Shown: positions 45,378 to 54,299, numbered from the stretch's first letter. The stretch: 64,000 nucleotides of DNA from UBA4744 sp963718995 (GCA_963718995.1 CAVRAP010000012.1:67739-131738), one strand, 5' to 3'. Notes: generated by a model not told the origin, from the letters alone. Translations and numbers: made by a program.

Positions 45378-47168
45378 TTACTTGGTGTATATCTCGTCGA
45401 TCACGTGGCCGTACTTCTTGCCGATGATGGCCCGTTTGACTTTGAGGGTCGGGGTCAGCTCGCCACCTTCAATGGTGAAGTCCTCATCGAGAATCCGGAA
45501 CACACGGACCGACTCGGCCTTGGAAACCGCTTTGTTGGCAACGTCTATGGCTTCCTGAATCGCTGCCCGCACATCGGGGTTCTCACGCAGCTCAACGATG
45601 CTCTTGTCTCCCAAGCCCTTCTCTGCCGCCCACTCGGGAAAGGTCTCAGGATCGAGCGTCACCAGCGCGGCAATGAATGGTTGCGCGTCGCCGATGACCA
45701 TGCACTGGCTGATCAACGGATGGGCCCGGATGAGGTCTTCCAGCACAGCAGGAGCAACGTTCTTGCCGCCGGCCGTGACGATGAGCTCCTTCTTCCTACC
45801 CGTGATGCGTAAATAGCCCTCGTCGTCGAGTTCGCCAACGTCGCCGGAGTGGAACCAACCATCGTCGCTGAACACCTCTTTGGTGGCAGCCTCATTGTTC
45901 CAGTAACCCTTGAAGACACACCCGCCTTTGAGCAGGATCTCGCCGTCATCGGCGATTTTCACGGAAGCACCAGGTGCCGGACGTCCGACCGTCCCGATCT
46001 TGATTTCGCCTTTTCTGTTGAAAACCGTAGCGGCGGTCGTTTCGGTGAGCCCGTAGCCTTCCAAGACGGTAAGCCCGATGCCACGGAAGAAGTGACCGAG
46101 CCTGTCCCCCAGGGCCGCTCCGCCGGAGATGGCGTATTCCAGACGACCTCCGAACACGTCCCGGAGCTTCCCATACAGCAGCTTGTCGAAAACGGCGTGG
46201 AGGACCTTGGTCTTCAGGCTGACCTTGCCGGCCTGCTCTTCCTTCGAATAGTCAATGGCCACCTTGGCGCCGATGTCGAAGATCTTGCCCTTGCCCTCGG
46301 AGTCGGCCTTGTGTTTGGCGCTGTTGTACACCTTCTCGAAAACCCGGGGCACCGAGAACACCCAGCGCGGCTTGAAGATCCCCAATTCCTCGACAAGGTT
46401 CTTGGTTCCGGTTGAATACCCGATCTTCACGCCCATGGTCACGCAGGCGACCTGGACGACCTGTGCAAAGGAATGGGCCAATGGAAGGAACATCAGGTTG
46501 GAATTGCCCGGTGTGAACAGATCCATCTGCGAAGAAACCACCTGGCGGACATCCCAGATGAAGTTGTGCTGCGTGAGCACACAACCCTTCGGACGGCCGG
46601 TCGTACCCGACGTATAGATCAGCAGAGCAATGTCATCCTGAGCGATGGCCTTGATGCGCGCCTTGACCTCTTTGCGGCTGTCATCGGTGGCGGCGGCTTT
46701 GACCTGGTCCAGACCGCCTTCATCGATAACAAATTGATGGTGGCAGTCGGGAAGGTCACCCGACACCTCATCGAACACCGCCTTGAGCGCCGCCGACTCA
46801 CAGAAGACTCCGACCGCACCACTGTCCCCGAGGGTCCAGCGAACCTGTTCGGCGGAGGACGTCTCGTAGATCGTCACTGCTGCGCAACCGGCCGCCCAGA
46901 TGGCGTACTGGACATACGTGAACTCATACCGGGTGGCCGAATAGACGCCGATGCGCGAACCGGGTTGGATTCCGAGCGCAACCAGACCGGCGGCTAATTC
47001 CATGACCTGGCTCACAAATTCTTCGGTGGTGATATCGACGAAGCGATCACCGTCCCGATAGGCAAGTGCAGCAACGTGAGGATGCGTATCGACTCTGGCG
47101 AGCAAAGCCGCTATCGGACTGTCGCTGGGCGGGACTTTGACAGCCCCCGGGCTGGTGTATTCACGCAT
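45378..47168 (-). CDS. Long-chain acyl-CoA ligase (AMP-forming)
   Basis: A 596-residue AMP-dependent synthetase. Motifs: LIYTSGTTGRPKGCVLTQHN, GLTVLEGYGLTETTAATVFN, DGWFHSGDVGELDDEGYLRITGRKKELIVTAGGKNVAP. The cytoplasmic enzyme feeds fatty acids into beta-oxidation or lipid synthesis. It begins MREYTSPGAVKVPP. Context with an AMACR-like enzyme upstream and another ligase downstream suggests a fatty-acid utilisation cluster, perhaps including branched or sterol-type side chains. Confidence 0.93.
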   Translation of the reverse strand: MREYTSPGAVKVPPSDSPIAALLARVDTHPHVAALAYRDGDRFVDITTEEFVSQVMELAAGLVALGIQPGSRIGVYSATRYEFTYVQYAIWAAGCAAVTIYETSSAEQVRWTLGDSGAVGVFCESAALKAVFDEVSGDLPDCHHQFVIDEGGLDQVKAAATDDSRKEVKARIKAIAQDDIALLIYTSGTTGRPKGCVLTQHNFIWDVRQVVSSQMDLFTPGNSNLMFLPLAHSFAQVVQVACVTMGVKIGYSTGTKNLVEELGIFKPRWVFSVPRVFEKVYNSAKHKADSEGKGKIFDIGAKVAIDYSKEEQAGKVSLKTKVLHAVFDKLLYGKLRDVFGGRLEYAISGGAALGDRLGHFFRGIGLTVLEGYGLTETTAATVFNRKGEIKIGTVGRPAPGASVKIADDGEILLKGGCVFKGYWNNEAATKEVFSDDGWFHSGDVGELDDEGYLRITGRKKELIVTAGGKNVAPAVLEDLIRAHPLISQCMVIGDAQPFIAALVTLDPETFPEWAAEKGLGDKSIVELRENPDVRAAIQEAIDVANKAVSKAESVRVFRILDEDFTIEGGELTPTLKVKRAIIGKKYGHVIDEIYTK

Positions 47169-47285
47169 AGCTTTCTCCTCTGGCCGTGGACAGGCCGGCG
47201 CCCCGGGCTAGGTAGCCCTCGGAAGATTTCTGCCATCAATGTTAGCCGGTGCCGCAAGGCGGGATTTCGGCCAAACGGCTCTCCG

Positions 47286-48425
47286 TCAACCGACGGCGCC
47301 TGCCTCCCGCAGCGATATCTGCTCAGCCTCGTCGAAACCGAATCCGGCCAGAATTTCGGCTGTGTGCTGCCCGGCAAAAGGAGGAGGACCCGAGACCTCT
47401 GCCGGAGTGCGGTCGAAGCGCGGGCCGGGAGCCGGCTGCACCACACCGTCGACGCGAGTGAAGGTCTGCCGGGCGCGGTGATGCGGGTGATCGGGAGCTT
47501 CGCCCATCGTCAGCACCGGAGCGACACATGCATCGCTGCCGGCAAACCGGTTCTCCCAATGCGCGCGAGTCTGTTCCTTGACCCGGACTGCAATGCGCTC
47601 CTTCATCTCCGGCCAGCGGCGCGCATCGAGCTGGTCGGGGAGCTCGCCATCCAGATTGAGAAGCTCGAGGAACTCGCCGTAGAAATGTGGTTCGATGGCG
47701 CCCACCGCCAGGTACGCCCCGTCGGCAGTCTCATACACCTCATAGAAAGGGGCTCCTGTATCGAGCAGGTTGATGCCCCGCCGATCGCTCCAGAGACCCA
47801 TCGCTCTCATCCCGTGGATCATGGTGGTCAAGAGCGCAGATCCGTCGATCATGGCTGCATCGACGACCTGGCCGTTCCCGGACGTGCGGGCCTCGAAGAT
47901 CCCCGCCACCATCCCCAATGCGAGGAGCATCCCCCCTCCCCCGAAGTCGCCAACCAGATTTAGGGGTGGGACCGGAGCCTCTCCAGAACGTCCAATAGCA
48001 TGCAACGCACCGCTGAGAGCAATGAAGTTGATATCGTGACCGGCCGTTCCTGCGAGCGGGCCAACCTGGCCCCATCCCGTCATCCTGCCGTACACCAGCT
48101 TGGGATTGATCTCGGCGCACGCATCCGGCCCGATACCGAGACGTTCGGCAACTCCCGGCCGGAAACCCTCGATCAATCCATCGGCCTGTTCCACAATCCG
48201 GAGTACGGCGCCGATCCCGAGCGGGTTCTTCAGATCGATCCCGATGGACCGTTTGCCGCGGTTCAGCAAGTCAAGTGACGACCCGGTTGCCGCCGGACCC
48301 AGCACAGCATCGGCCCGGTCGACCCTCACGACGCTGGCTCCCAGATCGGCGAGCATCATCCCGCAGAACGGCCCGGGTCCGATCGAGGCTATCTCGACAA
48401 TCGTCACTCCCTGCAATGGCCCCAT
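47286..48425 (-). CDS. CoA-transferase family III, alpha-methylacyl-CoA racemase-like
   Basis: A 379-residue CaiB/BaiF-family protein. MGPLQGVTIVEIASIGPGPFCGMMLADLGASVVRVDR, RSIGIDLKNPLG and EGFRPGVAERLGIGPD are diagnostic. The racemase pair is visible as His in TAGHDINFIALSGAL and Asp in LVGDFGGGGMLLALG, favouring AMACR/MCR-type epimerisation of 2-methylacyl-CoA over CoA transfer. This would allow beta-oxidation of methyl-branched chains, and the neighbouring acyl-CoA ligases support that. It lies 22 bp downstream of the AI-2E-type transporter gene. Confidence 0.88.
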   Translation of the reverse strand: MGPLQGVTIVEIASIGPGPFCGMMLADLGASVVRVDRADAVLGPAATGSSLDLLNRGKRSIGIDLKNPLGIGAVLRIVEQADGLIEGFRPGVAERLGIGPDACAEINPKLVYGRMTGWGQVGPLAGTAGHDINFIALSGALHAIGRSGEAPVPPLNLVGDFGGGGMLLALGMVAGIFEARTSGNGQVVDAAMIDGSALLTTMIHGMRAMGLWSDRRGINLLDTGAPFYEVYETADGAYLAVGAIEPHFYGEFLELLNLDGELPDQLDARRWPEMKERIAVRVKEQTRAHWENRFAGSDACVAPVLTMGEAPDHPHHRARQTFTRVDGVVQPAPGPRFDRTPAEVSGPPPFAGQHTAEILAGFGFDEAEQISLREAGAVG

Positions 48426-48447
48426 ATCCGGCCTCTCTCGAGTGCTC

Positions 48448-49563
48448 TCAATCCTGCGCCAGGGCGCTCTCGATCACGTCGTGGTGCTCCCCATAGGTGG
48501 AGACGAACGCCTGGATGATGGCGGCTGTCGGCAGGGCGATCAGAGCGCCGATGGCACCCAGCAGTGCCGCCCCGGCGAGGACGGACCCGAAGGCGATGGC
48601 CGGATGCAGCGCCATGGTTTTGGCGGTGATGCGCGGCTGCAACACGAAGTTTTCGATCTGCTGATAGGTAACCAGCGCCACTACCACCCATACGGCCATG
48701 ATGGGATCCGTGAACAGGGCAACCAGAACCGGCGCGACTGCTGCAATGTAGGTTCCCACCGCCGGGATGGCTTGGGAGATCACGCCTACCCAAAGCGCCA
48801 GCGGCAGCGCGAACGGAACCCCAACGATCAGCAAGACCGCATAGGTGAATATCGCCGACGCAACGGCGAGAAGCACCCGCGAATAGACGTACCCCCCGGT
48901 CTTCTGGATGGCCACCTCCCACATCTTGAGGATCTCGTGCTGCACCTCGGGCTTCACGGTTGCCAGAACCGTGCGGCGCAGTTTTGGCCCGTCCGCCAGC
49001 AGGTAGAACGTAAACAATCCCATCGCCAACAGGCCGAGTACGGCACTCGCCACCGTCGAACCGAATCCGATCAGGCCCCGGCCGACGTCGTCGGCATAAC
49101 TCTGTATGACGCTGCCCAAGCTGTCGAAATCCTCGAGGGCGGCGTCGATACTCAGTTCAATCCCGAACCACTCCTCGAGTCGCGCCGACACCTGGTCCAG
49201 CCAGTCGGGGAGATTCGCGAAAAAGCCACCCGTTTGTGTGATCAGTGGCGTCAGCACCGCGGCCAGAAAGCCGATACCGAGAAAACCGACGATGGCGAAC
49301 ACGACGGCTGTGGCGACGCTGCGCGACCACCCCCGCCGCTTGGCGAGGTATTGCACCGCCGGTTCCAGTGCAAACGAGAGAAAGACGGCCAGCAGCAGAG
49401 CGATGAGCAGATCGCCCAGTTTGCGTGCAACCCATAGAAGCCCCAGCGTGGCGAGGACTGCGCCGATGGTCATGAGGAGAGCACGAGGGAACCAGGAAGG
49501 TACCTGCTCGCGTCGACGCCGGGGCGGGGTGGCGGGCGGGCTCTGGTCTGGCGAGGCGTCCAT
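48448..49563 (-). CDS. AI-2E family transporter
   Basis: A ~371-residue membrane protein of the PerM/YdiK/TqsA family with about eight helices. N-terminal helices (ALLMTIGAVLATLGLLWVA; LLIALLLAVFLSFALEPAVQYL) precede a soluble segment (~120-190), and the conserved VGVPFALPLALWVGVISQAIPAVGTYIAAVAPVLVALF and VTYQQIENFVLQPRI motifs mark the core. Family members export small signals or other solutes; autoinducer-2 transport is not implied for this one. ATG 49563 is preferred to an adjacent TTG at 49569. It heads the leftward gene group. Confidence 0.85.
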   Translation of the reverse strand: MDASPDQSPPATPPRRRREQVPSWFPRALLMTIGAVLATLGLLWVARKLGDLLIALLLAVFLSFALEPAVQYLAKRRGWSRSVATAVVFAIVGFLGIGFLAAVLTPLITQTGGFFANLPDWLDQVSARLEEWFGIELSIDAALEDFDSLGSVIQSYADDVGRGLIGFGSTVASAVLGLLAMGLFTFYLLADGPKLRRTVLATVKPEVQHEILKMWEVAIQKTGGYVYSRVLLAVASAIFTYAVLLIVGVPFALPLALWVGVISQAIPAVGTYIAAVAPVLVALFTDPIMAVWVVVALVTYQQIENFVLQPRITAKTMALHPAIAFGSVLAGAALLGAIGALIALPTAAIIQAFVSTYGEHHDVIESALAQD

Positions 49564-49648
49564 GGTCAAGGACGATACCCGCTCTTTTCCCCCTTTACTT
49601 GGACTACAGGACGTGTAGCTTTCGCGACATCAGGACAAGCGAGGGGAC

Positions 49649-50170
49649 ATGGCGAAAATGCGGCTGGGGTTTGTAATCGTGATTCTGGCGCTGGTGGCGG
49701 TCGGATGCGGCAATGCAGCTGAGAACATCCTCGAAGGGGCCATCGAGAACCAACTCGAGGAAGAGGGAGGCGGAGATGTAAACGTCAACCTCGACGACGA
49801 TGGCGGTGTGGTCTCCATCGAAACAGACGAAGGCTCGATGAGCATCGGCGGGACCGAGATACCCGACGACTTCCCGCTTCCTCTCCCCGACTACGAAGAG
49901 GTAGTTGGCGTGGTAACCCAGACCGGCGAGTTTGCCAGCAGCATGGTGACACTGACCTTCGACCCCGACGACTTCGACGACGTCGCCGGGCTGTACGGGG
50001 ACTTCTTCAGTGACGATGGCTGGGAAGTCAGTCGAACAGATTCCAATGCGGATGGCGATCGCATGGTCATCTTCTATGCGTCGAAGGATGCGGTAAGCGC
50101 CTCGGCGATCGTGGGACACAACCAGGGCGAAGACACGGCCACTGTCATTGCCCAGTACGGCAACAACTAA
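49649..50170 (+). CDS. Hypothetical lipoprotein
   Basis: A 173-residue lipoprotein (MAKMRLGFVIVILALVAVGC; lipobox VAVGC) with an acidic Glu/Asp/Gly-rich linker (residues ~25-70) and a ~95-residue C-terminal domain (IPDDFPLPLPDYEEVVGVVTQTG ... MVTLTFDPDDFDDVAGLYGDFFSDDGWEV). The latter looks like a compact alpha/beta fold seen in other actinobacterial lipoproteins; no function is known. GAGGGGAC directly precedes ATG 49649. It stands alone, divergent from the transporter gene. Confidence 0.75.
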   Translation: MAKMRLGFVIVILALVAVGCGNAAENILEGAIENQLEEEGGGDVNVNLDDDGGVVSIETDEGSMSIGGTEIPDDFPLPLPDYEEVVGVVTQTGEFASSMVTLTFDPDDFDDVAGLYGDFFSDDGWEVSRTDSNADGDRMVIFYASKDAVSASAIVGHNQGEDTATVIAQYGNN

Positions 50171-50176
50171 TCCCGG

Positions 50177-50533
50177 TCAATCTTCCTGATCGGCCCGAGG
50201 CCGCTTCTGTCCGAGCCGGCCTCGGATCGAGCCCGCTTGAAGCGCGTGCTTGGCGACCATATTGATGAAGGCCAGCAGGATCCCAATACCCACGATGATG
50301 AAAACCATCGTGAAGATCTTGGTGCCCGGACGGGTGGGTGAGAGATCGCCGTAGCCGACCGTGGTGAGCGTAATCAAACTGAAGTACAGCGAGTCCAGAG
50401 CACTCCAGCCTTCGAAGCGGTGATACACCCACGTGCCGGACCCCAGCAACCCGATCACGGTGAGCAACAGCCCTCGGAACTCCGGGTCCCGCCAGCCACT
50501 CCGGATTGCCGAGAGAAAACGCCTCAGTATCAC
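50177..50533 (-). CDS. Two-TM potassium channel (ion_trans_2)
   Basis: A 118-residue minimal K+ channel: helix 1 (GLLLTVIGLLGSGTWVYH), pore helix LDSLYFSLI, selectivity filter TLTTVGYGD and helix 2 (IFTMVFIIVGIGILLAFINMVA), then a short basic C-terminal tail without an RCK domain. It should assemble as a tetramer. It lies 6 bp from the convergent lipoprotein gene. Confidence 0.9.
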   Translation of the reverse strand: MILRRFLSAIRSGWRDPEFRGLLLTVIGLLGSGTWVYHRFEGWSALDSLYFSLITLTTVGYGDLSPTRPGTKIFTMVFIIVGIGILLAFINMVAKHALQAGSIRGRLGQKRPRADQED

Positions 50534-50550
50534 TGTTTAGACCGTCCCTC

Positions 50551-50892
50551 TTAGTCGGCGTTCTGCACGCTGAGGACGTAGTCGATCACCCGCGAGATTT
50601 GTTCCTCGGTGAGCGTGGACCGGAAGGAAGGCATCCGGCCTTTGCCGGTTTTGATGGTGATCTCGTAGTACTCGAGCGGACGGTCGACTGCATCAGAACC
50701 CGGGCCGAGGGGCGATCCAATTCCACCACTGAGGTCCTTGCGGTGACAGGAGGCACACCGGGCTTCGTAGATCTCTTGTCCGCTGGCATTCTCCTCGAGA
50801 CCGCCATCGCACCCGACCAGCAGCGTAGAGAAGACAACAACAAGCGCCACCAGTGTCGACAAGATTCTCGAGCGAAGGGTTCTTCTGACCAT
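50551..50892 (-). CDS. c-type cytochrome lipoprotein
   Basis: A 113-residue protein with a lipoprotein-like signal (LVALVVVFSTLLVGC), one haem-binding CxxCH (ARCASCHRKDLSGG) and a distal Met in KGRMPSFRSTLT; the final helix EEQISRVIDYVLSVQ is typical of class I cytochromes c. It is probably an external electron carrier tethered to the membrane. ATG 50892 is chosen; ATG 50901 is an alternative. It starts 23 bp from the small export protein gene upstream and may share its transcript. Confidence 0.85.
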   Translation of the reverse strand: MVRRTLRSRILSTLVALVVVFSTLLVGCDGGLEENASGQEIYEARCASCHRKDLSGGIGSPLGPGSDAVDRPLEYYEITIKTGKGRMPSFRSTLTEEQISRVIDYVLSVQNAD

Positions 50893-50915
50893 GTGTCGCA
50901 AAGAATAGTGACTCG

Positions 50916-51416
50916 CTACGAAGCGGCGAGTAACGAGCTTCCACCTTGCCACAGCAGCGTTACCACGATTCCGGCGATCGCAACGCCGATCGCGATCAGA
51001 GCGAAAGCTTTGCGACGCTCCACCCCGAACACAAAGGCGGCCAGCGCTCCGCTCCACGCGCCGGTGATGGGGAGAGGAATTGCGACAAAGGTAATGAGCG
51101 CCAGATCTCGCCATCGGTCGAACCGCGTCGTGTGTCGTCGTCGCGTATGGGAGAACAGCCGTTCGAGGAAACGATGGAGCCCCGACCAATGGTCTTCGGC
51201 CCATACCGTCACCGGGCCAAGAAACATCAGGATGAAGGGCACAGGGAGCAGGTTCCCCAGCACCGCCCACACGTACGACTGCCACACCGGCATGTCGAGG
51301 ACCCCGAGCGCGAAAGGAATGGCACCACGTAACTCGAATACGGGCAGAGTTGCCAGCAGCATCACTGCCAGCGGCTCCGGGAAATTGCGGACGAAGGTCT
51401 CTATTGAGTCGCGCAT
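50916..51416 (-). CDS. Small multidrug-export-family membrane protein
   Basis: A 166-residue membrane protein matching the putative small multidrug export family (COG2426): PVFELRGAIPFALGVLDMPVWQSYVWAVLGNLLPVPFILMFLGP and FVAIPLPITGAWSGALAAFVFGVERRKAF are conserved. It has about five hydrophobic segments. The family name is historical and its transported substrate is not established. Confidence 0.83.
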   Translation of the reverse strand: MRDSIETFVRNFPEPLAVMLLATLPVFELRGAIPFALGVLDMPVWQSYVWAVLGNLLPVPFILMFLGPVTVWAEDHWSGLHRFLERLFSHTRRRHTTRFDRWRDLALITFVAIPLPITGAWSGALAAFVFGVERRKAFALIAIGVAIAGIVVTLLWQGGSSLLAAS

Positions 51417-51642
51417 GGAGTGGGCAGTATTGCAGGGATCGCGCGGCTCAAAGCTTCAACAACCGCAGCGGCACCCCGGTCCGGGGAGCGTTCGGCATGT
51501 CAGCCTTGACACTCCGCCAGACCCGCACGTAGGATCCGTTAGTTCGGGGGGCGATTCATCGTTCCCTGAACAAGCCCCCAAAAAGGGCATTGGGCTACGA
51601 GTCCGGACTCCCTGGCGCCGGCTCGACAATCGGCCCTTTGCA

Positions 51643-51700
51643 GCTCCTCCTCGGAGGAGCGACACGAGGCTCCGGCTCTACCCCCTTGCCGGAGCCTCGT
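51643..51700. terminator. Two adjacent strong hairpins downstream of the FlgM-like pair
   Basis: GCTCCTCC-TC-GGAGGAGC (51643-51660) is followed by ACGAGGCTCCGGC (51664-51676) pairing with GCCGGAGCCTCGT (51688-51700), a perfect 13-bp stem with an 11-nt loop. They lie 12-70 bp beyond the stop of the second FlgM-like gene (minus strand). The rest of 51417-51711 holds no supported gene. Confidence 0.6.
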
Positions 51701-51711
51701 CACATCGCGGA

Positions 51712-51909
51712 TCAGGTGAGGGGTCGCAGATCTCCAGGACGCGGCACACGGTTCCCCCACTTCGGTCGCCCGTGGAGGATCGCATGGGCGATATCGATGG
51801 CGGGCACAAAGTAATTGCCCCCCTCAATCAGCCGCCTGAGCTCTTCGATTCGCTCACGACGACTGACGGTGCGGGCCGCATCGCCGGCCAATGTCTTGGT
51901 CGATTCCAT
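51712..51909 (-). CDS. FlgM-like small protein (anti-sigma-28 domain), second of pair
   Basis: A 65-residue protein whose core RRERIEELRRLIEGGNYFVPAIDIAHAILHG matches the C-terminal FlgM pattern (helix, GxY turn, helix) that binds sigma-28. It ends in a short Pro/Arg tail. It begins two bases after its paralogue's stop, so both are one transcript. No flagellar gene or sigma-28 gene is in this window, and actinobacteria of this type are usually non-flagellate, so the partner may be another sigma factor. Short length makes the family call moderate. Confidence 0.65.
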   Translation of the reverse strand: MESTKTLAGDAARTVSRRERIEELRRLIEGGNYFVPAIDIAHAILHGRPKWGNRVPRPGDLRPLT

Positions 51910-51911
51910 CT

Positions 51912-52112
51912 CTATCTGACATCGGCATCCGGACCCCTGAGACTTGAGGAATCCGGTTCGATAAAACCGGCGTCGGCAAGAAGAGCTTCCGCTACTTGAT
52001 CGGCCGGGACGAAATACCCACCCGATTCAATCAGCCGCCGCAATTCGAGCAGCGCCCGCTGCCGGGTTGCTCGATCTGCCCACGGCCGAATGCGATAGTG
52101 AGAGGTGCTCAC
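51912..52112 (-). CDS. FlgM-like small protein (anti-sigma-28 domain), first of pair
   Basis: A 66-residue protein with RATRQRALLELRRLIESGGYFVPADQVAEALLAD, nearly the same core as the downstream gene (LRRLIE-GG-YFVPA), so the two are tandem duplicates. GTG 52112 has no spaced ribosome site. Instead an extended -10 (TGTGATAAT) ends six bases before the GTG, which predicts a leaderless transcript starting at or next to the start codon. It overlaps no other gene and lies 10 bp after the ychF stop. Confidence 0.65.
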   Translation of the reverse strand: MSTSHYRIRPWADRATRQRALLELRRLIESGGYFVPADQVAEALLADAGFIEPDSSSLRGPDADVR

Positions 52113-52118
52113 TCCCCC

Positions 52119-52127
52119 ATTATCACA
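52119..52127 (-). promoter_or_regulatory. Extended -10 promoter for the FlgM-like pair
   Basis: Read on the minus strand the sequence is TGTGATAAT, a TG-extended -10 box (GATAAT), followed by GGGGGA and then GTG 52112. The geometry places +1 at the GTG. The box overlaps the ychF stop codon, so the FlgM-like genes have their own promoter although they follow ychF closely. Confidence 0.55.
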
Positions 52128-53202
52128 CTGAGAACCGCACCACGATTACGTCGCTTTCGGCAACCGAATAGTCCTTGCCTTCGACCCGAACGTGGCCGGA
52201 CTTCTTGCACTCGTCCCAGCCTCCGTCGGCGATCACCACGGCGATGGGGGCAACCTCCGCCCTGATGAAACCTCGCTCCAGGTCGGAGTGGATCTTTCCT
52301 GCGGCTTCGGGAGCTTTGGCTCCCTTGCGCACCGTCCACGCATGAGCTTCTTTGGGGCCCAACGTGTAGAAACTGATGAGATCCATCGCTGCGTAGGCCG
52401 CTTTCACCACCTTGGCCAGGGCACCCTCTCCGAGACCTAGTCCGTCAAACAACTCGCGCCGGTCGTCCGGCGACAGTTGCGCGCCCTCCTCTTCGAGTTG
52501 GGCCGACACCATGACCACGGTGTCGCCTTCGGGAACGAGGGCTTCTAACTCGCCGACCACCCCATCCATTTCGCTCTCATCTTCTCCCACGTTGACCACC
52601 CAGATGGCCGGCTTGAGCGTCAGCGGTGCCAGGTCCCGAAACGCGGTGAGCTCGTCTCGCTCCCATCGCTCGGTCCGAAGTTGAGTCCCCTGCTCGAGAA
52701 CTTCCGTGGCCCGGGTGAGGGCCTCAGTTGCGCTTCTCTTGCCGGGATCGGCAGTTGCTTCTTTGGCAAGTTTGGCGCGCCGTCTCTCGAAAACTTCGTA
52801 GTCGGCCAGAGCCAGCTCCAGGAGCAGTTCCTGGGCCTGGGCAACCGGGTCCGTGCCGGATTCTTCGGACGGGACCGAGTCGTCCTCGAATGATCGCAAG
52901 ACCACGGCGAGGGTCTCCATGTCTCGCAGCCGCCCGAAGAGCTGGGCGCCCATTCCTCCCCCATGTCCAGGTTTGGCCATGGCCGGAAGGTCGAGCAGTT
53001 CGAGGGTTGCGTGTACCAGTTTGACCGATTGTTCAACCCGGGCCGCCTCGTCAAGGTCGGTATCGGGAACTCTCGCCACACCGACGTTGGGATCAATCGT
53101 GGAGAACGGATGGGACGCCGTCGGCGCTTCGAGCCCGGTGAGAGCGTTGAAGAGGGTCGTCTTACCGACGTTGGGATATCCGACGATGCCTATGCGTGCC
53201 AC
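52123..53202 (-). CDS. ychF: Ribosome-binding ATPase/GTPase YchF (Obg-related)
   Basis: From GTG 53202 the protein is 359 residues, close to the 363 of E. coli YchF. P-loop GYPNVGKTTLFN is at residues 8-19; HPFSTIDPNVGVARVPD is the switch-I region; VVNVGEDE corresponds to the NxxE specificity motif that favours ATP. The C-terminal TGS domain is clear (FYTLGPKEAHAWTV, AAGKIHSDLERGFIRAEV, VEGKDYSVAESDVIVVRF). The G3 region reads DLPAMAKPGHGGGMG rather than the usual DIAGLVKGAS, a noticeable variant. Divergent from gpsA. Confidence 0.93.
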   Translation of the reverse strand: MARIGIVGYPNVGKTTLFNALTGLEAPTASHPFSTIDPNVGVARVPDTDLDEAARVEQSVKLVHATLELLDLPAMAKPGHGGGMGAQLFGRLRDMETLAVVLRSFEDDSVPSEESGTDPVAQAQELLLELALADYEVFERRRAKLAKEATADPGKRSATEALTRATEVLEQGTQLRTERWERDELTAFRDLAPLTLKPAIWVVNVGEDESEMDGVVGELEALVPEGDTVVMVSAQLEEEGAQLSPDDRRELFDGLGLGEGALAKVVKAAYAAMDLISFYTLGPKEAHAWTVRKGAKAPEAAGKIHSDLERGFIRAEVAPIAVVIADGGWDECKKSGHVRVEGKDYSVAESDVIVVRFSV

Positions 53203-53303
53203 GAACCGGAGATTGTAACGGCAGAACGACGATTCCCTCTCTTCCATCGGACGGCATGAAGGCTCGGGTGATAGCGTGCAGAAAGAGCTCGGAGGAGGAC
53301 AAG

Positions 53304-54299
53304 GTGAGGATTGCCGTCATCGGGGCCGGTTCGTGGGGTACGGCCGTGGCCTGCCTGGCCGCTCAAAAACATGGCACGGTTCTCTGGGCACGCCGCCCCG
53401 AATTGGCGGATCGCATCAACGAGGAACGGCGCAACGAGCAGTACCTGCCCGGGTCGGAGATACCGTACAGTCTCACGATTACCAGTGATCTCGAAGCAGC
53501 TGTGGGCGATGCCGAGTTGGTCGTCATGGGAGTGCCTTCGCACGGATATCGAGATGTCCTGACCAGGGTCGCCCCGACGGTACCGGCCGGAGCTGCCATC
53601 TTGAGCCTCACCAAAGGCATCGAACAGGCGAGCCTCAAACGAATGACCGAAGTAACCCGCGAGGAACTCCCCGACCACCAACCCGGCATCATCGGCGTCT
53701 TGAGCGGACCCAATCTGGCGCGTGAGGTGATGGCGGGCCAGCCGGCGGCCACCGTCATTGCGATGGCCGACAACGACCGCGCGCTGGCCCTCCAAGAGGT
53801 GTTCATGTCGCCTTCGTTTCGTGTCTACACCAACACGGATGTGATCGGTTGTGAAATCGCCGGAGCCCTCAAGAACGTCATGGCCATCGCCGCAGGCATG
53901 GCTCGGGGACTTGGTTTCGGCGACAACACGATGGCGACGCTGGTGACACGGGCGCTGGCAGAATTGACCCGTCTCGGGGTGGCGATGGGTGGCGAGCCGC
54001 TCACGTTCGCCGGTCTGGCGGGGATGGGGGACCTGATTGCGACATGCGTCAGTTCGCAGAGCCGCAATAACCGGGTGGGGACCGAACTGGGCAAGGGTCG
54101 CTCCCTCGACGAGATCACCTCCGAGATGAACATGGTCGCTGAGGGTGTCAAGACGACCCGGGCGGTGCTCGATCTGGCCGATGGCTACGGGATCGAGATG
54201 CCTATCGCCCAGCAGGTCGGGAAGGTGCTCTACGAGGGCGCCCGTCCCCGCGACGCCGTCCTGTCGTTGATGACTCGCGAAGCGAAACCTGAGAGTTGA
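53304..54299 (+). CDS. gpsA: Glycerol-3-phosphate dehydrogenase [NAD(P)+]
   Basis: A 331-residue enzyme reducing dihydroxyacetone phosphate to sn-glycerol-3-phosphate for phospholipid synthesis. NAD-binding MRIAVIGAGSWGTAVA, MGVPSHGYRDVL, LSLTKGIE, GVLSGPNLAREV, catalytic Lys in IAGALKNVMAIAAG and TFAGLAGMGDLIATC are all present. GTG 53304 has a strong GGAGGAGG about five bases upstream, so a longer in-frame extension is rejected. The 101 bp to ychF must contain both promoters. Confidence 0.95.
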   Translation: MRIAVIGAGSWGTAVACLAAQKHGTVLWARRPELADRINEERRNEQYLPGSEIPYSLTITSDLEAAVGDAELVVMGVPSHGYRDVLTRVAPTVPAGAAILSLTKGIEQASLKRMTEVTREELPDHQPGIIGVLSGPNLAREVMAGQPAATVIAMADNDRALALQEVFMSPSFRVYTNTDVIGCEIAGALKNVMAIAAGMARGLGFGDNTMATLVTRALAELTRLGVAMGGEPLTFAGLAGMGDLIATCVSSQSRNNRVGTELGKGRSLDEITSEMNMVAEGVKTTRAVLDLADGYGIEMPIAQQVGKVLYEGARPRDAVLSLMTREAKPES

